A DNA stretch of 64,000 nt from Mucilaginibacter myungsuensis. Lineage in GTDB: Bacteria > Bacteroidota > Bacteroidia > Sphingobacteriales > Sphingobacteriaceae. Numbering within the stretch: the first letter of the stretch is position 1; the number at the start of each line of letters is the position of its first letter. This document shows, in pieces, positions 25,746 through 33,949 of this stretch. The stretch is taken from the NCBI RefSeq assembly GCF_015222005.1, contig NZ_JADFFL010000006.1, positions 124,001-188,000 of the forward strand. Reading direction: 5' to 3'. The notes beneath the pieces are model-generated. The model was not told the origin of the DNA. It was given only the letters and a program-made list of their open reading frames with translations, and did no database searches. Made by a program: the position numbers and the translations under genes.

Positions 25746-26306
25746 ATGCATCATCCCGAAGAAAATCCCTGGAAGGTAACTTCCGAGCAGCCTGTATATG
25801 ATAATCCCTGGATAGGTTTGACCGAGTATAAGGTCATCAATCCGTCGGGTAATCCGGGTATTTATGGTAAGGTGCATTTTAAAAATAAAGCTATTGGTGT
25901 GGTGGCGTTGGATGATGAATTGAATACTTACCTGGTAGGCCAATACCGTTTTGTACTGAACGAATACAGCTGGGAGATTCCTGAAGGCGGCGGTCCGCTG
26001 GGTACCGATCCGCTTGATTCGGCCAAGCGCGAGTTATTAGAAGAGACCGGCCTGAAAGCCCGCGACTGGCAAGAAGTGCAACGCATGTACCTATCCAATT
26101 CGGTCACCGACGAGCATTGTATAATCTACCTGGCCCGCGGTCTGCAGCAGTACGAGCCTGAACCCGAGGAGACCGAGCAACTCATTGTAAAAAAACTTCC
26201 ATTTGCGGATGTTTACCAAATGGTGCTCGATGGCGAAATATTAGATTCGGTATCGGTAGCGGCCATTTTAAAGGTACAGCTGATGTTGACCCAAGGCATA
26301 ATATAA
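25746..26306 (+). CDS. NUDIX hydrolase, ADP-ribose pyrophosphatase-like
   Basis: Cleaves a nucleoside diphosphate linked to another group; ADP-ribose or a nucleotide sugar is most likely from the pattern. The Nudix helix is AKRELLEETGL; the usual first Glu of the box (GX5E) is replaced, the region reading GGGPLGTDPLDSAKRE. The upstream WEIPEGG and downstream YLSNSVTDEHCIIYLARGL agree with the ADPRase subgroup. The ATG at 25731 also opens the frame, but the second ATG at 25746 gives a normal start (MHHPEENPW, 186 residues). Confidence 0.88.
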   Translation: MHHPEENPWKVTSEQPVYDNPWIGLTEYKVINPSGNPGIYGKVHFKNKAIGVVALDDELNTYLVGQYRFVLNEYSWEIPEGGGPLGTDPLDSAKRELLEETGLKARDWQEVQRMYLSNSVTDEHCIIYLARGLQQYEPEPEETEQLIVKKLPFADVYQMVLDGEILDSVSVAAILKVQLMLTQGII

Positions 26307-26332
26307 ATACAACACAAGCGTGTAGTACAGGT

Positions 26333-26364
26333 ATTTATCTCAAATAGATAAATTATTACCTTTG
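26333..26364 (+). promoter_or_regulatory. plsC promoter region with palindrome
   Basis: TACCTTTG (26357-26364) matches the -7 consensus and ends 7 bases before the ATG. Immediately upstream, ATTTATCT (26333-26340) and AGATAAAT (26346-26353) form a perfect 8-base inverted repeat across the -33 to -10 region, a plausible repressor site. No TTG is present at -33, consistent with a controlled promoter. Confidence 0.6.
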
Positions 26365-26371
26365 CAGGCTA

Positions 26372-27112
26372 ATGAAAAAGTTCTTCGGATATATTCTTAC
26401 ACCGATACACTATGTAGCTTTTTTTGTGCTGCTGTGTATTTTCCATCCTATACAATGGATCTGTTTTAACCTGTTCGGTTATAAAGCCCATAAAGCATCT
26501 GTTGATCTGCTGAATTTCTTTTTGACCGGTACACTGTATCTTTTAGGCAATGTGCCAACGTTCGTCAATAAACAAAATTTACCTATTGGCCGCCCCATTA
26601 TTTTTATGGCCAATCATCAAAGCACCCACGATATACCCGCGCTGATATGGCATTTGCGTAAATACCACGCTAAGTTCATCTCTAAAATAGAGCTGGTGAA
26701 GATGAATATCCCATCAGTATCCTATAACCTTAAAAAAGGTGGTGGCGCCAATATCGACCGTAAAGATAACCGCCAATCCATCGGCGAGCTGGTGAAATTA
26801 GGTACCCGCATGCACGAGAATAAATGGTCGGCCGTGATCTTCCCGGAGGGGACACGTGGTAAGGATGGCAAGGTAAAAATGTTCCAAGCCGGTGGGATGG
26901 GTGCTTTGCTAAAAAAATGCCCTGAGGCCTTGGTGGTGCCTGTCGCTATCTCTAACTATTCGTCGATGCTGAAATGGGGATTTTACCCGTTGGAGGCATT
27001 TACGCCCATCCGTTTTGAAGTTTTAGAGCCGATAGAGCCGGGTACTATGTTGCCTAATGATCTGGCTTTGCTGGCAGAGAATAAGGTGAAGAGGGCGTTG
27101 GGGCAAATGTAA
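26372..27112 (+). CDS. plsC: 1-acyl-sn-glycerol-3-phosphate acyltransferase
   Basis: Adds the second acyl chain to lysophosphatidate, giving phosphatidate for phospholipid synthesis. The catalytic motif NHQSTHD (HX4D) is near residue 72, GGANIDRKDNRQS follows, and the substrate-binding FPEGTRGKDGKV is near residue 163. Two hydrophobic stretches near the N-terminus (about 10-30 and 45-62) anchor it to the inner membrane. Length is 246 residues, normal. Other acyl acceptors such as ornithine lipids are possible for paralogues. Confidence 0.93.
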   Translation: MKKFFGYILTPIHYVAFFVLLCIFHPIQWICFNLFGYKAHKASVDLLNFFLTGTLYLLGNVPTFVNKQNLPIGRPIIFMANHQSTHDIPALIWHLRKYHAKFISKIELVKMNIPSVSYNLKKGGGANIDRKDNRQSIGELVKLGTRMHENKWSAVIFPEGTRGKDGKVKMFQAGGMGALLKKCPEALVVPVAISNYSSMLKWGFYPLEAFTPIRFEVLEPIEPGTMLPNDLALLAENKVKRALGQM

Positions 27113-27117
27113 GCAGA

Positions 27118-27447
27118 TCAAACAAATGTCTTTGCTTGACTTTTGTATCGCTTAACAAATTCTTTAGCGTCTTGCATCGTAGTAGGATATTCGGCTAATA
27201 TTAAATATCCGTATCCTCTGTCCGGCGTGACATATTCTTTGTTGATGTGCTGATAATTAAATCCGTGATCATATAAATAGGAAACAACCTTCCAGGCGTT
27301 AATATCCGATCTTGTAGGTGGTCTAAATTTATGATCGTAAAGAGCATAAGAACCACCGCATTCTGAACACTCTTTTGGAGAATGCAAATTATCAGTGCCC
27401 CTGCTGAATGCTTTTCTGCATTTTAAGCAAACTATCTTATGCCCCAT
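27118..27447 (-). CDS. Hypothetical zinc-ribbon protein
   Basis: A 109-residue protein that starts with a zinc ribbon, CLKCRKAF ... CSECGG, spaced by about 18 residues. The remaining ~70 residues (DINAWKVVSYLYDHGFNYQH, EYPTTMQDAKEFVKRYKSQA) look helical and soluble. Family not recognised. Codon use is somewhat more A/T-rich than in neighbours. It converges with plsC, only 5 bases apart. Confidence 0.75.
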   Translation of the reverse strand: MGHKIVCLKCRKAFSRGTDNLHSPKECSECGGSYALYDHKFRPPTRSDINAWKVVSYLYDHGFNYQHINKEYVTPDRGYGYLILAEYPTTMQDAKEFVKRYKSQAKTFV

Positions 27448-27473
27448 AATATCTTTCTATATCAAATATAAAT

Positions 27474-27500
27474 AAAAAAAAGGATGCGAATTTCGCATCC
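27474..27500 (-). terminator. Rho-independent terminator after pyrH
   Basis: On the minus strand GGATGCGA pairs with TCGCATCC around a 3-base loop and runs straight into eight Ts (27481-27474). It lies 47 bases past the pyrH stop. Confidence 0.92.
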
Positions 27501-27547
27501 CATAATATCTATTAGGGCCTGAACTCTAATTAACTAACCTATAACTC

Positions 27548-28252
27548 TTACTTTACCAAAGTACCGATCGGCTCGCCTTTGGCGATCTTATCAAAGTTGC
27601 CTTCTTTGTTCATGTCGAACACGATGATCGGTAGTTTATTTTCCTGGCAAAGGGTAATGGCGGTCATGTCCATTACGTTCAGTTTTTTGTCGAATACTTC
27701 CTGGAAGCTGATTTCGTCGTAACGGGTAGCGGTCGGATCTTTCTCAGGGTCGGCGGTGTAGATGCCGTCAACACGGGTGCCTTTTAGTACCACGTCGGCT
27801 TTCATCTCAATAGCACGTAACGAGGCAGCAGTATCTGTAGTGAAATATGGGTTACCGGTACCGGCACCAAAGATCACGATCTTGCCGTTCTCTAAATGGG
27901 TCATGGCACGGCGGCGGATGTAAGGCTCGCAGATCTGCTCCATTTTAATGGCCGATTGCAGGCGGGTCTCTACACCAAGGGTCTCCAGGGCGTTTTGCAA
28001 AGCCATACAGTTGATCACCGTGGCTAACATGCCCATGTAATCGGCCTGAGCGCGCTCCATGCCCGATTTTTCGGCACTTAAACCACGGAAGATGTTACCA
28101 CCGCCTACAACGATAGCAATTTCAACGCCTTGTGCGGCTACGGCTTTAATGTCTTGTGCATATTGCAACACCTGCGTGTTGTCGATACCATACTGGCGTG
28201 CGCCCATCAGCGACTCGCCGCTTAATTTGAGGAGGATCCTTTTATATTTCAT
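27548..28252 (-). CDS. pyrH: Uridylate kinase
   Basis: Phosphorylates UMP to UDP with ATP; the bacterial enzyme is a hexamer of the amino-acid kinase fold, usually feedback-inhibited by UTP. Motifs are [14 protein letters not shown] at the start, [30 protein letters not shown] and the C-terminal [24 protein letters not shown]. Length is 234 residues, normal. A TATTTTTG box lies at 28276-28269 on the minus strand. The frequent order tsf-pyrH-frr is not kept: nagA and repeats separate it from tsf. Confidence 0.97.
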   Translation of the reverse strand: MKYKRILLKLSGESLMGARQYGIDNTQVLQYAQDIKAVAAQGVEIAIVVGGGNIFRGLSAEKSGMERAQADYMGMLATVINCMALQNALETLGVETRLQSAIKMEQICEPYIRRRAMTHLENGKIVIFGAGTGNPYFTTDTAASLRAIEMKADVVLKGTRVDGIYTADPEKDPTATRYDEISFQEVFDKKLNVMDMTAITLCQENKLPIIVFDMNKEGNFDKIAKGEPIGTLVK

Positions 28253-28301
28253 TAGGCGGGTAATTTGTCAAAAATAGCTAAATATTGTTCTTGTTAAAAT
28301 T

Positions 28302-29420
28302 TTATGTAGACATTGTTAAGCCGCCATTAAACATGGTCGACCTCACCTGAAAGTCCTTGTCGAAGATAATAAGGTCAGCATCAAAACCTTCCGCGATCAT
28401 ACCCTTAGTTGATAGTCCTGCCAATTGCGCAGGATATAAACTCGCCATGTTAACAGCTTCGGGCAGCGAAATGTTGCAGTGATCCACACAATTTTGTACG
28501 GCCGTTAACATGGTAAGGCATGATCCTGAGAGTGTTCCATCCGGCATGGTAAATCTATCGCCCGTAAATACATGCTGATAAGTTCCTTCGCTTGCCTCGG
28601 CCACCGCATCGGTGATCAGGAATAACCTTTCTCCCAACTCCCGTTTAGCCAAAGCGATCATGGCAAAATTTACGTGGATGCCATCGGCAACAATGCTGGT
28701 GTATGGCCGCTCCTCAAATATGGCAGGGATAATTCCCGGCTCGCGATGATGCATTTGCGGCATGGCATTGTACAGGTGCGTAATGGCTTTGATCGGCTGA
28801 TGGAGAAAACCTTTGGCTTCATCATAAGTAGCATCGCTATGGCCTGATGACAGGATGATGCCCTGCTCATCCATATAAGCTAACACCTCGTCATCCTGCA
28901 ACTCCGGCGCAACGGTCATCATTTTGATCTCTCCATCGGCCATATCTACCCAGCGTTTTACCTGATCGAGGGTGGCTTTTTTAATGAACTGATCCGGATG
29001 CGCACCTTTGCGTTTGGCATTCAGGAATGGCCCTTCCAAATGCAAGCCTAAGAACATGCCCTTAGCCATCGGCCTGTAGGCCTTGGCGGCGGCTATGCCG
29101 GCTTCTACCACCTCACCGCTATTGGTGGCCATGGTAGCTAAGAAACCTGTGCAGCCCTGGTTAAACAGCTCCGTTTCCATGCCACGTAAGGCATCGGTAG
29201 AAGGCAGGCTGCCAAAAAGATGCTTGCCTGCGCCGTAGATCTGCAGATCTATAAAACCGGGAGCAATGAAATTGCCGTTAAGGTCGATACGTTGAGCATC
29301 TGCCGGGAGGGCCTGCTCATCTACAATAGCTTTGATCTTACCGTTCGCTATCAAAACAGCTTTGCCGGAGAGGGTTTCTCCGTTGGTGATGATGTTGGTG
29401 TTGTGAAGGGCTGTAAGCAT
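28302..29420 (-). CDS. nagA: N-acetylglucosamine-6-phosphate deacetylase
   Basis: Removes acetate from GlcNAc-6-phosphate in amino-sugar and cell-wall recycling. It is an amidohydrolase with FIAPGFIDLQIYGAG at the start of the barrel, the metal Glu in LGLHLEGPFLN, His in SSGHSDATYDEA and AITHLYNAMPQMHHREPG, and Asp in LITDAV. Length is 372 residues, normal. NagB and transport genes are not in the window. Confidence 0.95.
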   Translation of the reverse strand: MLTALHNTNIITNGETLSGKAVLIANGKIKAIVDEQALPADAQRIDLNGNFIAPGFIDLQIYGAGKHLFGSLPSTDALRGMETELFNQGCTGFLATMATNSGEVVEAGIAAAKAYRPMAKGMFLGLHLEGPFLNAKRKGAHPDQFIKKATLDQVKRWVDMADGEIKMMTVAPELQDDEVLAYMDEQGIILSSGHSDATYDEAKGFLHQPIKAITHLYNAMPQMHHREPGIIPAIFEERPYTSIVADGIHVNFAMIALAKRELGERLFLITDAVAEASEGTYQHVFTGDRFTMPDGTLSGSCLTMLTAVQNCVDHCNISLPEAVNMASLYPAQLAGLSTKGMIAEGFDADLIIFDKDFQVRSTMFNGGLTMST

Positions 29421-29470
29421 AAACCTCTATTTGATCACGGTGGATGTGTGAAGCGAACTCATAAAACCGG

Positions 29471-29542
29471 TGTCATCCTGAGCTTGTCGAAGGATCTGCG
29501 TTATGGCTCTGCTCGCGGTGGTTCGACAGGCTCACCATGACA
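29471..29542. repeat. Short form of the GTCAT...GAGCTTGTCGAA element
   Basis: It begins TGTCATCCTGAGCTTGTCGA and ends TTCGACAGGCTCACCATGACA, so its ends are imperfect inverted repeats. It shares both ends with the longer copies at 9491 and 34493 but has a shorter middle. Confidence 0.8.
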
Positions 29543-29585
29543 CAGCTGGAATGCCGTCGACAGGGATAATTCGACCCAAAAGGTC

Positions 29586-29617
29586 AAAAAAAATCCCCCT
29601 CACTTGGTGAGGGGGAT
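29586..29617 (-). terminator. Rho-independent terminator after tsf
   Basis: On the minus strand ATCCCCCTCAC pairs perfectly with GTGAGGGGGAT around a 3-base loop, followed by a T run. It closes the rplM-rpsI-rpsB-tsf cluster 8 bases past the tsf stop. Confidence 0.95.
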
Positions 29618-29624
29618 CGTATAA

Positions 29625-30464
29625 TTAAGCTCCTAAAGCTACTCGCTTAAAGGCGGTAACGGTAAGGCCTTTCTCTACCGTTGCTAAGAATTGAGCAACA
29701 GTTTTGGAAGAATCCTTTACGAACTCCTGGTTCAATAAAGTAGAGTCTTTGTAGAATTTGTTCAGTTTACCTGTAGCGATCTTCTCAACCATTTCTTCTG
29801 GTTTGCCTTCAGCGCGGATAACGTCTTTAGCGATCTCTAACTCACGCTCGATAACTGAAGCGTCAACACCGTCTTTATCAACAGCGATAGGGTTCATAGC
29901 GGCAATTTGCATCGCTACGTCTTTACCAGCCTCGTCAACACCTGCAGGTGCAGCGGTTAAAGCTACTAATACACCTAAACGGTAGTTACCGTGGATGTAA
30001 GCAACAACTTTCTCGCCTTCGATCACTTCAAATTTAGATACGCCGATCTTCTCGCCGATCTTACCTGTTTGCTCAATGCAAGCTTCAGCAACGGTGATAC
30101 CGTTGATAGTAGCAGCGTTCAAAGCGTCCAAGTCAGCAGGAGCTGCTTCAACAGCTACGTCAGCGATAGCGTTAGCAAAAGCAACGAAATCAGCATTCTT
30201 AGCCACGAAATCGGTTTCGCAGTTAAGTTCGATGATCACACCACGTTTACCATCAGCGCTGGTACGAGATATAACAACACCCTCGTTGCTTTCGCGATCC
30301 TGACGGCTCGCAGCAACTTTAGCGCCTTTTTTTCTTAAAAAATCAACGGCAGCTTCAAAATCACCGTTGGTTTCAGTTAAAGCTTTTTTGCAATCCATCA
30401 TGCCCGCACCGGTCTGTTGGCGCAGTTTATTTACATCAGCTGCAGAAATTTGTACTGTAGACAT
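29625..30464 (-). CDS. tsf: Elongation factor Ts
   Basis: Exchanges GDP for GTP on EF-Tu. The N-terminal UBA-like domain contains VNKLRQQTGAGMMDCKKALTE, followed by DFEAAVDFLRKKGAK. The core has the EF-Tu contact motif ETDFVAKN and AAMNPIAVDKD, and the C-terminal module VKDSSKTVAQFLA. Length is 279 residues, usual for Bacteroidota. It is the last gene of the ribosomal cluster. The 145-base gap to rpsB is filled by a palindromic repeat with a TAACTTTG box inside, so tsf may also have its own promoter. Confidence 0.97.
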   Translation of the reverse strand: MSTVQISAADVNKLRQQTGAGMMDCKKALTETNGDFEAAVDFLRKKGAKVAASRQDRESNEGVVISRTSADGKRGVIIELNCETDFVAKNADFVAFANAIADVAVEAAPADLDALNAATINGITVAEACIEQTGKIGEKIGVSKFEVIEGEKVVAYIHGNYRLGVLVALTAAPAGVDEAGKDVAMQIAAMNPIAVDKDGVDASVIERELEIAKDVIRAEGKPEEMVEKIATGKLNKFYKDSTLLNQEFVKDSSKTVAQFLATVEKGLTVTAFKRVALGA

Positions 30465-30481
30465 TTTTTGTATGTTTTAAT

Positions 30482-30591
30482 GTTGTAACGTTGGGATGTT
30501 GCAAAGTTATATGAAATATAACCGCCACATGTTAAATTAAAAAGTTGCAAGGGAATAACGTTGGAACATTTAAACATTCCAACGTTACAAC
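30482..30591. repeat. GTTGTAA-type palindromic repeat between rpsB and tsf
   Basis: GTTGTAACGTTGGGATGTT (30482-30500) and AACATTCCAACGTTACAAC (30573-30591) are reverse complements at 18 of 19 positions. An extra AACGTTGGAA/TTCCAACGTT pair lies within the right half. The same sequence type fills the spacers at 33031-33143 and 52533-52632. Confidence 0.8.
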
Positions 30592-30609
30592 CTTACAACT
30601 CTTGTATTA

Positions 30610-31467
30610 TTACTCTTCTGTCGACTCAGCAGCAGGAGCAGCGTCAGCAACCGCAGGGGTAGCTTCAGTCTCGGCAGTTACGCGTTTGCGTTTGCCTTCA
30701 GTTTGCTCAGCAGCAGCAGGGGCATCGATCTTTGATTTAGCAGCAACTGCTTCTTTCTCAGCTTCGTCCTCTTTGTCGCGTTTGCGCTCGTCTAAACCTT
30801 CCTGGATAGCCTGGATGATGATACCGGTGATCAAAGAGATCGATTTGGTAGCGTCGTCATTAGCCGGGATAGGGAAATCGATGTTTGAAGGATCAGAGTT
30901 GGTATCCACCATCGCGAAGGTAGGGATATTCAATTTGATCGACTCAGCCACAGCGATGTGCTCTTTCTTAACATCAATTAAGAATAATGCAGCAGGTAAA
31001 CGGTTCAGGTCAGAGATACCACCCAAAAGGGCCTCTAACTTGATACGCTCACGCTGGATCATCAAACGCTCTTTTTTAGATAAGTTGCTGTAAGTACCGT
31101 CTTTGGTCAATTTATCGATGTTAGACATCTTTTTGATCGACTTACGTACAGTTGCAAAGTTGGTTAACATACCACCTAACCAACGCTCGGTCACGAAAGG
31201 CATGTTTACGCTTTTTGCATAATCAGCCACGATATCCTTAGCTTGTTTTTTGGTAGCTACGAATAAAACCTTGCGGCCTGATTTTACTATTTGTTTGATC
31301 GCTGAAGCAGCTTCTTCAACTTTTACTAAAGTCTTGTTCAGATCGATAATGTGGATACCGTTACGCTCCATGAAAATGAATTGAGCCATTTTCGGATCCC
31401 ATTTACGGGTAAGGTGGCCAAAGTGCACACCTGCATCCAGCAGATCTTGATATGTTGTTCTTGCCAT
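30610..31467 (-). CDS. rpsB: 30S ribosomal protein S2 with acidic C-terminal tail
   Basis: S2 binds between the head and body of the small subunit. Signature parts are DAGVHFGHLTRKWDPKM and the later ERWLGGMLTNF, and IPTFAMVDTNSDPSNIDFPI. The core ends near residue 228; the remaining ~57 residues are rich in Ala, Glu and Lys and likely disordered, similar to the tail on S16 in this genome. It is the third gene of rplM-rpsI-rpsB-tsf. Confidence 0.97.
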   Translation of the reverse strand: MARTTYQDLLDAGVHFGHLTRKWDPKMAQFIFMERNGIHIIDLNKTLVKVEEAASAIKQIVKSGRKVLFVATKKQAKDIVADYAKSVNMPFVTERWLGGMLTNFATVRKSIKKMSNIDKLTKDGTYSNLSKKERLMIQRERIKLEALLGGISDLNRLPAALFLIDVKKEHIAVAESIKLNIPTFAMVDTNSDPSNIDFPIPANDDATKSISLITGIIIQAIQEGLDERKRDKEDEAEKEAVAAKSKIDAPAAAEQTEGKRKRVTAETEATPAVADAAPAAESTEE

Positions 31468-31488
31468 TGTGTTGTCCTCCTTAAAATA

Positions 31489-31875
31489 TTAACGTTTACT
31501 GAATTGGAATCTCTTACGTGCTTTCTTGCGGCCCGGTTTCTTACGCTCAACCATACGGTCATCGCGGGTCATGATACCTTTTGCACGCAGTGCAGGTTTT
31601 TTCTCAGCATCCAGTTCAACAATAGCTTTAGCGATAGCTAAACGTACAGCTTGCGCTTGTCCGTTCACACCACCACCGGCAACGTTCACAACAACATCAT
31701 ACTGGCCGGCTGTGCCCGATACTTCGGTAGCTTGGGTGATGATGTATTGCAATGGCAATGTTGGGAAGTACTCTTTGTAATCTTTACCGTTAACGGTAAC
31801 TACGCCGCTGCCTGCGGTCAGGTAGATGCGGGCAACTGCAGTTTTTCTTCTGCCTGAAGTGTTAGTTGTTGGCAT
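31489..31875 (-). CDS. rpsI: 30S ribosomal protein S9
   Basis: Its C-terminal tail reaches the P-site tRNA in the small subunit. Landmarks: GRRKTAVARIYLTAGSG, the central GGGVNGQAQAVRLAIAKA and the conserved basic ending KKPGRKKARKRFQFSKR. Length is 128 residues, normal. It lies between rplM and rpsB with spacers of 26 and 21 bases. Confidence 0.98.
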   Translation of the reverse strand: MPTTNTSGRRKTAVARIYLTAGSGVVTVNGKDYKEYFPTLPLQYIITQATEVSGTAGQYDVVVNVAGGGVNGQAQAVRLAIAKAIVELDAEKKPALRAKGIMTRDDRMVERKKPGRKKARKRFQFSKR

Positions 31876-31901
31876 TTGTTTTTTCTCCTTTGATAATTAG
31901 A

Positions 31902-32339
31902 TTAAATGGCTGTTGGGTTTTGTCCTGCGTGAGGATGCTCTGCACCTGCATAAACATGCAGGTTACCGAATAATGCACGGCCCAAACGATTTTTAGGTAA
32001 CATACCACGTACCGCTTTTTCAATTACGCGGGTAGGATGCTTTGCCATTAACTCCTTAGGAGAAATGAAACGCTGACCACCTGGGTAACCAGTGTAAGAA
32101 ACATACTCTTTTGCGCTGAATTTGTTTCCGGTCAGTTTTACCTTGTCTGCATTAATAACGATAACGTTATCACCGCAGTCTACGTTCGGGGTGAACTCTG
32201 GCTTGGTCTTACCACGGATGATCATTGCGATCTTGGTAGACAAGCGCCCCAATATCTCGCCTTCAGCGTCAACAACAACCCATTGTTTGTTAACGGTCTT
32301 TTTGTTGGCAGAGACAGTTTTGTAACTTAACGTATTCAC
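31902..32339 (-). CDS. rplM: 50S ribosomal protein L13
   Basis: An early assembly protein of the large subunit. Landmarks: KQWVVVDAEGEILGRLSTKIA, DCGDNVIVINADKVKLTG, and PKNRLGRALFGNLHVYAG. The open frame has an ATG at 32375, but family members in Bacteroidota begin with (M)NTLSYKTVSANK, which here starts at a GTG codon at 32339. That GTG is taken as the start, giving 145 residues. It is the first gene of the ribosomal cluster, 55 bases after a good promoter. Confidence 0.93.
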   Translation of the reverse strand: MNTLSYKTVSANKKTVNKQWVVVDAEGEILGRLSTKIAMIIRGKTKPEFTPNVDCGDNVIVINADKVKLTGNKFSAKEYVSYTGYPGGQRFISPKELMAKHPTRVIEKAVRGMLPKNRLGRALFGNLHVYAGAEHPHAGQNPTAI

Positions 32340-32393
32340 TTGCTTTAAATTAAAATAAATAAATTGATATAACACCCCTTATTTAAGGGACTG

Positions 32394-32423
32394 CAAAGTT
32401 ACGCTTATTTATTTGATCGTCAA
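32394..32423 (-). promoter_or_regulatory. Promoter of the rplM-rpsI-rpsB-tsf cluster
   Basis: Minus strand: TTG (32423-32421), a 19-base spacer, TAACTTTG (32401-32394). Both boxes match the Bacteroidota consensus. A start near 32388 would put the ATG at 32375 only about 13 bases in and the GTG at 32339 about 50 bases in. Confidence 0.8.
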
Positions 32424-32587
32424 GCGGCGGCGGAAGAAATTTTTGAGATTTTGTCTGAACTGCTGATCGTTAGGGTCTGAAACACTGATCTTAATGTTTT
32501 TTGATCCCGCTGATCCCCTAAAATGCAAGAAAGACCTCTCTAACAGAAGTCCTCAAAATATTCGTCATCATCAGTAGGATCGAAGGA

Positions 32588-33022
32588 TCAGCGCCTCAAT
32601 TCCTCAATAACCCGCTTACATCCCGCCTCTATCAGCTGATAAGCGTCCTCAAAAAGGTTGGTCAGATACGGGTCCGGGACTTCTTTGTCGCCTAATAGCA
32701 AGCGCACTTTCTTGCGGTCAGCATCATTACGAGCCATGGCCAGGATGTTGGATAAGTTACTTTTATCCATCACCAGGATATGGTCAAAAGTATCAAAGTC
32801 GCTTACGCGGAACAGGCGGCAGATCTGACCACTGATATCGATGCCGTATTTTTTAGCTACCTGTACCGAGCCACGGTGCGGACCTTCGCCCACGTGCCAA
32901 TCGCCTGTACCGGCCGAATCGATCTCCCAATCCAGTCCTTCTTGTGTTACCAAATGCTGCATAATACCCTCGGCCAACGGCGACCGGCAGATATTACCCA
33001 GGCAAACCATTATGATCTTCAT
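32588..33022 (-). CDS. Low molecular weight protein-tyrosine phosphatase
   Basis: A 144-residue phosphatase. The P-loop CLGNICRS puts the nucleophile at Cys7 and the phosphate-binding Arg at residue 13; the general acid Asp lies in VPDPYL near residue 116. In bacteria such enzymes act on tyrosine kinases of exopolysaccharide export or on other phosphoproteins; no kinase gene is nearby. About 130 bases to the next gene hold a GTTGTAA-type repeat. Confidence 0.94.
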   Translation of the reverse strand: MKIIMVCLGNICRSPLAEGIMQHLVTQEGLDWEIDSAGTGDWHVGEGPHRGSVQVAKKYGIDISGQICRLFRVSDFDTFDHILVMDKSNLSNILAMARNDADRKKVRLLLGDKEVPDPYLTNLFEDAYQLIEAGCKRVIEELRR

Positions 33023-33030
33023 ATTAATTG

Positions 33031-33143
33031 TTTTAAAGTTGGAATGTTAAAAGGTTGTAAAGTTGTTTCGACCACAAATTGGGAAGTTGTAAAGTTAGCG
33101 GAATGAATAACCTTCCAACTTTAAAACCTTCCAACCTTTCAAC
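33031..33143. repeat. GTTGTAA-type palindromic repeat, second copy
   Basis: The left half (33031-33065) contains AAAGTTGGAATGTTAAAAGG and TTGTAAAGTTG; the right half (33109-33143) contains AACCTTCCAACTTTAAAACC. The halves are imperfect reverse complements. The element spans the gap between the S1/P1 nuclease and the phosphatase genes. Confidence 0.75.
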
Positions 33144-33150
33144 AAACAAC

Positions 33151-33942
33151 CTACCGCCCAAATATATCATTCAATACACCCGCTAACCTTACACCGCCTT
33201 TTAGCAGTTGCTGGTTAAGGATATCAACGTGGTTGAAATTGTATTTATAGTTCAATACCTCGTCTGGTTTAACATCGGTGTAAAGTTTTTCAGCAATTTG
33301 GCTGCTCTCATACAACCAGGTGCTGATCGGCTGTTTTTGTAGTTGAGCAACTTGTGCAGGCGTGGTAAAATTTATCCAGGATACGTATTCGGTATAACTC
33401 AAATTTTGGAACTCGATCAACTCGGTATCCCAAACGCTGTGCAGGTTGCTGGGCTTAGCAAACCACGTTACCTTAAAGCCATTACCTCCCTGGTCGTCTT
33501 TGTGGCCGGTGTGGAAGGGCTGGTGAACGTCTTCCACAATATGGATCAGCATGCGCAGGTAAAGCAATTTATTCTCTTTAGTGGTCGACGGTTTTTTAAG
33601 CTCGGCGATCATGAATTTCATTTTGGTATAAGCATCTACCTCTGTATCTTTCTCTAAATAGCCGATCATGTCGGCTTGACTCATCGGTTTATCAAAATCT
33701 ACGTAATGCCAGGTAGATAGGTATTTGTAATTCTCGTCAGACTTAATAAAATCAGCCCAGTTGCTGGCCATAGCGATAGACTCGTTACCCAAGATCGACT
33801 TAACAGCAGCAGCAGCCTTAGGTGTAAGGTAGCGCGAAGCGATCTCGCCACTGATACGGTGACCGTTGGTGCCCCAGGCAAATGTCATAAAAGGCAGGGT
33901 GCTCAAGCAGGCTGCCAAACTTATTTTTCTGAACAGTTTCAT
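33151..33942 (-). CDS. S1/P1-type nuclease, exported
   Basis: A 263-residue zinc nuclease that degrades single-stranded nucleic acids outside the cytoplasm. The signal peptide (residues 1-22) ends at TFA, so the mature protein begins WGTNGHRISGEIA; in this family the N-terminal Trp itself binds zinc. Further ligands lie in MLIHIVEDVHQPFHTGHKDD and NLHSVWDTELIE. All expected ligand motifs are present. It is probably periplasmic or secreted and used for phosphate and nucleotide scavenging. Confidence 0.93.
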   Translation of the reverse strand: MKLFRKISLAACLSTLPFMTFAWGTNGHRISGEIASRYLTPKAAAAVKSILGNESIAMASNWADFIKSDENYKYLSTWHYVDFDKPMSQADMIGYLEKDTEVDAYTKMKFMIAELKKPSTTKENKLLYLRMLIHIVEDVHQPFHTGHKDDQGGNGFKVTWFAKPSNLHSVWDTELIEFQNLSYTEYVSWINFTTPAQVAQLQKQPISTWLYESSQIAEKLYTDVKPDEVLNYKYNFNHVDILNQQLLKGGVRLAGVLNDIFGR

Positions 33943-33949
33943 AAACTTG

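Noticed and set aside
32339..32375. ATG at 32375 as the start of L13
   Set aside because: It adds 12 residues absent from the family pattern; the GTG at 32339 gives the standard N-terminus.
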